A stretch of DNA of 64,000 bases from Streptomyces capitiformicae. GTDB lineage: Bacteria; Actinomycetota; Actinomycetes; Streptomycetales; Streptomycetaceae. This document shows positions 60,589-64,000 of the stretch, one piece after another. The notes under the pieces are model-generated. The model saw nothing but the letters and a program-made list of their open reading frames with translations. It ran no database searches and was not told the origin of the DNA. The stretch is from contig NZ_CP022161.1 of the NCBI RefSeq assembly GCF_002214185.1, forward strand, positions 7,013,486 through 7,077,485, given 5' to 3'. Each line of letters opens with the position of its first letter. Position 1 is the first letter of the stretch. The position numbers and the translations under genes are program-made.

Positions 60589-61212
60589 ATGCAGAGCCGC
60601 AGCCCCGCCCCACGCGCCACCGGCCGCCCGCGCAGCGCCGCCGCGGACACCGCGATCCTGGCGGCGACCCGCGAGGCCCTGGTCGAACTCGGCTGGTCCA
60701 AGCTGACACTTGGCGACGTGGCGGCACGGGCCGGAGTCGCGAAAACGACCCTCTACCGCCGCTGGGCGGGCAAGAACGAACTGGTCGTGGACGCCGTCGC
60801 CGCCCTCTTCGACGAACTCCGCCTCCCCGACCGCGGCAGCCTGGCCGCCGACATCGAGGGCGTGGTCCTCCAGTTCGCGACGATCCTGGCCCGCCCGGAA
60901 GCCAAAAGCGGCCTGATGGCGGTCGTAGCCGAAGCCACCCGCGACGAGGCCCTGCGCGAACGCATCCGCACCTCCATCGTCGACCGCCAAAAACGCCTGG
61001 TCCTGGAAGGCCGCACCCGAGCCCAGTCCCGAGGCGAACTCCCCCCGGAACAGAACCCCACCACCGCCGCCCACACGGCCGACCTGATCTTCGACGTAGT
61101 AGCGGGCGCGGTAGTCCACCGCACATTGGTCAGCACACAACCAGCGGACGAAGCCTGGGCAAAGGCCTTCACGGCGCTGTTGCTGGAGGGCTTGAAGGGA
61201 TCGCCCCGTTAG
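60589..61212 (+). CDS. TetR-family transcriptional regulator
   Basis: A 207-residue regulator. The N-terminal HTH is LGDVAARAGVAKTTLYRRW (about 45-63) after DTAILAATREALVELGWS; the C-terminal ligand domain (80-205) is diverse. ATG 60589 is chosen over 60550. It is divergent from the thioredoxin-TPR gene by about 170 bp and close to icmA downstream. Its target is unknown; the icmA palindrome is a candidate only by proximity. Confidence 0.88.
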   Translation: MQSRSPAPRATGRPRSAAADTAILAATREALVELGWSKLTLGDVAARAGVAKTTLYRRWAGKNELVVDAVAALFDELRLPDRGSLAADIEGVVLQFATILARPEAKSGLMAVVAEATRDEALRERIRTSIVDRQKRLVLEGRTRAQSRGELPPEQNPTTAAHTADLIFDVVAGAVVHRTLVSTQPADEAWAKAFTALLLEGLKGSPR

Positions 61213-61220
61213 AGCCGCGT

Positions 61221-61262
61221 CCCTTCAGGGGCGGGGGGAACTGCGCGACAAGCCACGACCCA
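61221..61262. repeat. Type-C dispersed repeat, copy 3
   Basis: AGGGGCGGGGGGAACTGCGC followed by GACAAGCCACGA, matching the right arm of 26071-26117. It lies between the tetR stop and the convergent end of icmA. Confidence 0.65.
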
Positions 61263-61294
61263 CCCGCACCCGCCCAACCACCCCGACCCAACCC

Positions 61295-62995
61295 CTAGAA
61301 CCCAGCCGGCTCCGTATACACCCCCCACTCCTCCCGCAACACCCCACAAATCTCCCCCAACGTCGCCTCGGCCCGCACCGCGTCCAACATCGGCCCGATC
61401 ATGTTGGCCCCACCGCGCGCGGCAACCAGCATGGCATCCAGCGCGCGGCGCACAGCCGCGTCGTCCCGCCCACCCTTCCGCCCCGCAAGCACCCGCACCT
61501 GCTCCCGCTCCACCTCATGACTCACCCGAAGAATCTCCAGATCCCCGGTCACAGACCCGTGATGGACATTCACGCCCACCACCCGCTTCGACCCCTTCTC
61601 CAGAGCCTGCTGATACCGGAACGCCGACTCCGCGATCTCCCCGGTGAACCACCCGTCCTCGATCCCCCGCAGAATCCCGGACGTGACAGGCCCGATCGGA
61701 TGCCGCCCATCGGGATGCGCCCGCAGCCCCCGCTCCTTGATCTGCTCGAAGATCCTCTCCGCGTCGGCCTCGATCCGATCGGTCAACTGCTCCACGTACC
61801 ACGAACCCCCCAGCGGATCCGCGACATTGGCGACCCCGGTCTCCTCCATGAGTACCTGCTGCGTACGCAGCGCGATCTCGGCGGCCTGCTCACTCGGCAG
61901 CGCGAGGGTCTCGTCCAGGGCGTTGGTGTGCAGGGAGTTGGTCCCCCCGAGCACCGCGGAGAGCGCCTCCACCGCCGTACGCACCACGTTGTTGTACGGC
62001 TGCTGCGCGGTCAGTGAGACACCCGCGGTCTGCGTATGGAACCGCAGCCACTGCGCCTTCTCGGAGCGCGCCCCATACACATCCCGCATCCACCGCGCCC
62101 AAATCCTGCGCGCCGCACGGAACTTGGCGATCTCCTCGAAGAAATCGACATGCGCGTCGAAGAAGAAGGACAGCCCCGGCGCGAACACATCCACGTCCAG
62201 CCCACGGCTGAGCCCCAGCTCCAGATACCCGAACCCGTCCGCGAGCGTGTACGCCAGCTCCTGCGCGGCCGTGGCCCCCGCCTCCCGAATGTGGTACCCG
62301 GACACGGACAGCGGCTTGTACGCCGGGATCTCGGCCGCGCAGTGCTCCATCAGATCGCCGATGAGCCGCAGATGCGGCTCGGGCTGGAAGAGCCATTCCT
62401 TCTGCGCGATGTACTCCTTGAAGATGTCGGTCTGCAGCGTCCCGTTCAGCACGGCCGGATCGACACCCTGCCGCTCGGCGGCGACGAGATACATGCAGAA
62501 GACAGGCACAGCCGGCCCGCTGATCGTCATGGACGTGGTGACGTCCCCCAGCGGAATGTCCCGGAACAGGACCTCCATGTCGGCGGCGGAGTCGATGGCC
62601 ACCCCACAGTGCCCGACCTCCCCCAGGGACCGGGGATCATCGGAGTCCCGCCCCATGAGCGTCGGCATGTCGAACGCGACGGACAGCCCCCCGCCCCCTT
62701 GGGCGAGGATCATCTTGTACCGCTCGTTCGTCTGCTCGGCGTTCCCGAAGCCCGCGAACTGCCGAATGGTCCACGTCCGCCCCCGATACCCGGTCGGATA
62801 GAGCCCCCGCGTGAACGGAAACTCCCCCGGCCACCCGATCCGCTCGAACCCCTCGTACACATCCCCGGCCCGCGGCCCGTACACCGGCTCCACAGGATCC
62901 CCGGACAGCGTGGTGAAGTCCCCCTCGCGCTTCCGCGCGGCGTCGTACCGGGCCTGCCAGCGTCGGCGACCCTCTTCGATGGCGTCAGCGTCCAT
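61295..62995 (-). CDS. icmA: Isobutyryl-CoA mutase large subunit
   Basis: A 566-residue B12-dependent mutase subunit interconverting isobutyryl- and n-butyryl-CoA. It aligns with methylmalonyl-CoA mutase, but Phe80 (TIRQFAGFG) and Gln198 (KEYIAQKE) are the residues that mark isobutyryl-CoA mutase rather than methylmalonyl-CoA mutase (Tyr and Arg). The B12-binding small subunit is not in this window. A perfect palindrome at 63003-63026 overlies the promoter, and the -10 box places the start at or beside ATG 62995, so the mRNA is probably leaderless. No ribosome site is present. Confidence 0.95.
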   Translation of the reverse strand: MDADAIEEGRRRWQARYDAARKREGDFTTLSGDPVEPVYGPRAGDVYEGFERIGWPGEFPFTRGLYPTGYRGRTWTIRQFAGFGNAEQTNERYKMILAQGGGGLSVAFDMPTLMGRDSDDPRSLGEVGHCGVAIDSAADMEVLFRDIPLGDVTTSMTISGPAVPVFCMYLVAAERQGVDPAVLNGTLQTDIFKEYIAQKEWLFQPEPHLRLIGDLMEHCAAEIPAYKPLSVSGYHIREAGATAAQELAYTLADGFGYLELGLSRGLDVDVFAPGLSFFFDAHVDFFEEIAKFRAARRIWARWMRDVYGARSEKAQWLRFHTQTAGVSLTAQQPYNNVVRTAVEALSAVLGGTNSLHTNALDETLALPSEQAAEIALRTQQVLMEETGVANVADPLGGSWYVEQLTDRIEADAERIFEQIKERGLRAHPDGRHPIGPVTSGILRGIEDGWFTGEIAESAFRYQQALEKGSKRVVGVNVHHGSVTGDLEILRVSHEVEREQVRVLAGRKGGRDDAAVRRALDAMLVAARGGANMIGPMLDAVRAEATLGEICGVLREEWGVYTEPAGF

Positions 62996-63002
62996 GCCAC
63001 CA

Positions 63003-63026
63003 ATTTACTTGGACGTCCAAGTAAAT
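63003..63026 (-). promoter_or_regulatory. 24-bp perfect palindromic operator in the icmA promoter
   Basis: ATTTACTTGGAC and its exact complement make a 24-bp palindrome 8 bp before icmA. On the minus strand TCGACA (63026-63031) and TAAATT (63002-63007) form a promoter with an 18-bp spacer filled by the palindrome. A bound dimer would block or activate RNA polymerase. Confidence 0.75.
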
Positions 63027-63070
63027 GTCGACGGCAGACCGCCGCACGCGTGTCCGTACGGCGGTAGGCG

Positions 63071-63409
63071 CTACGCCTTGGCGGTCGCGAACGAGCTGTC
63101 CGCGATCTTCGCCTCCACCTCGCGGCTGACCTTGCGCTCCACGAAGAAGGCTGCCGTCGGGATGGTGCCCGCCAGCAGCACCCACAGCTGCTTCTTGACC
63201 CGCCACTTCGCCTTGGAGCCGAGATCGAAGGCGAAGACCAGGTAGAGGACGTACAGCCAGCCGTGCGCGAGGCTGACGACGTATGTGAAGTCCGCGGCCC
63301 CGTCCAGGTCGAGCACGTACTTCCCGATCATGCCGAGGGTCAGCAGAATCAGCAGAACACCGGTGACATAGGCCAGGACGCGATAGCGGGTCAGCACGCT
63401 CTTTTTCAT
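63071..63409 (-). CDS. DUF3817-type small membrane protein
   Basis: A 112-residue protein with three membrane helices (LAYVTGVLLILLTLGMIGKY, HGWLYVLYLVFAFDL and QLWVLLAGTIPTAAFFVE) and the short conserved GKY...AHGWLY core of DUF3817 proteins. The ATG at 63409 is chosen; the frame extends to 63532 but overlaps the MarR gene. No ribosome site precedes it. It is just downstream of marR on the same strand. Confidence 0.82.
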   Translation of the reverse strand: MKKSVLTRYRVLAYVTGVLLILLTLGMIGKYVLDLDGAADFTYVVSLAHGWLYVLYLVFAFDLGSKAKWRVKKQLWVLLAGTIPTAAFFVERKVSREVEAKIADSSFATAKA

Positions 63410-63465
63410 GCGTACGAGCGTAACCACCGGTTTTGAACGATCTTCGAGCGCCCCTGGGCGAGCGC

Positions 63466-63975
63466 TCAGCTCTCCTCGAAGTCCCCCGCCGCCACTCTCA
63501 GCGGGCGGAGCATGGCGAAGATCTCGGCGCATTCCTCGGCGTCGTAGACGGAGAGGCCGAAGTCCATGGCCATGAGGTCGCGGGTGGCGGCGTCGCAGAC
63601 TTCGCGGCCCTTGTCGGTGATGGAGGCGAGGGTGCCGCGGCCGTCGTTGGGGTTGGGGCGTTTGTCGACCAGGCCGGACTTCACCAGGCGGTCCACCGTG
63701 TTCGTGACCGACGTGGGGTGGACCATCAGACGCTCGCCGATCTTGGACATCGGCAGCTCACCCTTCTGGGAGAAGGTGAGCAGCACCAGGGCCTCGTAGC
63801 GCGCGAAGGTCAGCCCGTACGGCTTGACGACGGCGTCGACCTCCGCCAGCAGAATCTGCTGGGCGCGCATGATCGAGGTGATCGCGGCCATGGACGGGAC
63901 GTTTCCCCAGCGCTGCTTCCAGTGCTCGTCGGCGCGAGAGATGGGATCGAAGGAGAGGCTGAGCGGCTTCGGCAC
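63466..63975 (-). CDS. MarR-family transcriptional regulator
   Basis: A 169-residue regulator. The winged-helix core is YEALVLLTFSQKGELPMSKI and VHPTSVTNTVDRL with the wing PNPNDGRGTLASIT; the termini form the dimerisation helices. GTG 63975 is the start near the right edge. It shares its strand with the DUF3817 and icmA genes downstream. A TetR is also near icmA, so its target is uncertain. Confidence 0.9.
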   Translation of the reverse strand: MPKPLSLSFDPISRADEHWKQRWGNVPSMAAITSIMRAQQILLAEVDAVVKPYGLTFARYEALVLLTFSQKGELPMSKIGERLMVHPTSVTNTVDRLVKSGLVDKRPNPNDGRGTLASITDKGREVCDAATRDLMAMDFGLSVYDAEECAEIFAMLRPLRVAAGDFEES

Positions 63976-64000
63976 GGCACCGACCTTACCGGCCGGTCAC

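Noticed and set aside
61644..63067. Long plus-strand frames opposite icmA
   Set aside because: They lie antisense to a well-conserved gene and show only high-GC shadow composition.

Overview
The window is Streptomyces-type chromosomal DNA. GC is very high, GTG starts are frequent, and genes are coupled by ATGA/GTGA overlaps. Recognisable Streptomyces furniture includes LAXTG/LPXTG surface proteins, partner-switching sigma regulators, a whiJ-like ATPase/XRE/DUF397 trio, an isobutyryl-CoA mutase and a GlgE-pathway remnant. No tRNA, rRNA, IS element or CRISPR array was seen.

Layout. 1-8.4 kb: the tail of an unknown gene, a three-gene operon for sortase-anchored surface proteins, then an anti-sigma, anti-anti-sigma and SigB/SigF-family sigma module and a membrane protein joining a sigma-like region, a zinc anti-sigma motif and a ricin-type lectin. 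8.5-15.7 kb: a tightly coupled histidine-utilisation operon (hutU, an M20 amidohydrolase, hutF, hutI) divergent from a PLP decarboxylase-like gene. 16-20.7 kb: three Roadblock-type proteins with a DUF4388-like protein, a lipoprotein and an APC transporter. 20.8-26 kb: a 5'-truncated treS, then maltokinase and a glycogen branching enzyme with a histone-like tail. 26-34.4 kb: an atypical P450, a HelD-like RNA polymerase helicase, a probable small RNA, thioredoxin with a disrupted merR, a short lower-GC islet, and dctA. 34.4-41.3 kb: an array of about 14 small palindromic repeats, a CitA/CitB-type two-component system, a membrane protein and a sugar ABC transporter.

41.3-46.5 kb is the most notable accessory region. 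Two paralogous NB-ARC/TPR STAND ATPases lie in opposite orientation, one preceded by a nucleoside-phosphorylase-like (PNP) domain gene. The PNP gene and the second ATPase look like one PNP-NB-ARC-TPR protein split by a single-base +1 frameshift. A conserved peptide sits at the C-terminus of the PNP protein and at the N-terminus of the other ATPase. The architecture resembles NLR-like immune proteins with PNP-family effectors.

46.5-64 kb: whiJ-like regulators, then the central-carbon genes pfkA, pta-ackA and pyk, surface or secreted proteins (DUF6114/DUF6230 type), a YbbN-type thioredoxin, TetR, icmA under a perfect palindrome, and a MarR regulator.

From memory of the S. coelicolor map, the hut block and the glg-to-icmA block are far apart there. 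The truncated treS next to a dispersed repeat near 20.8 kb may therefore mark a rearrangement junction. Several kinds of dispersed palindromic repeat recur through the window and have altered some genes.
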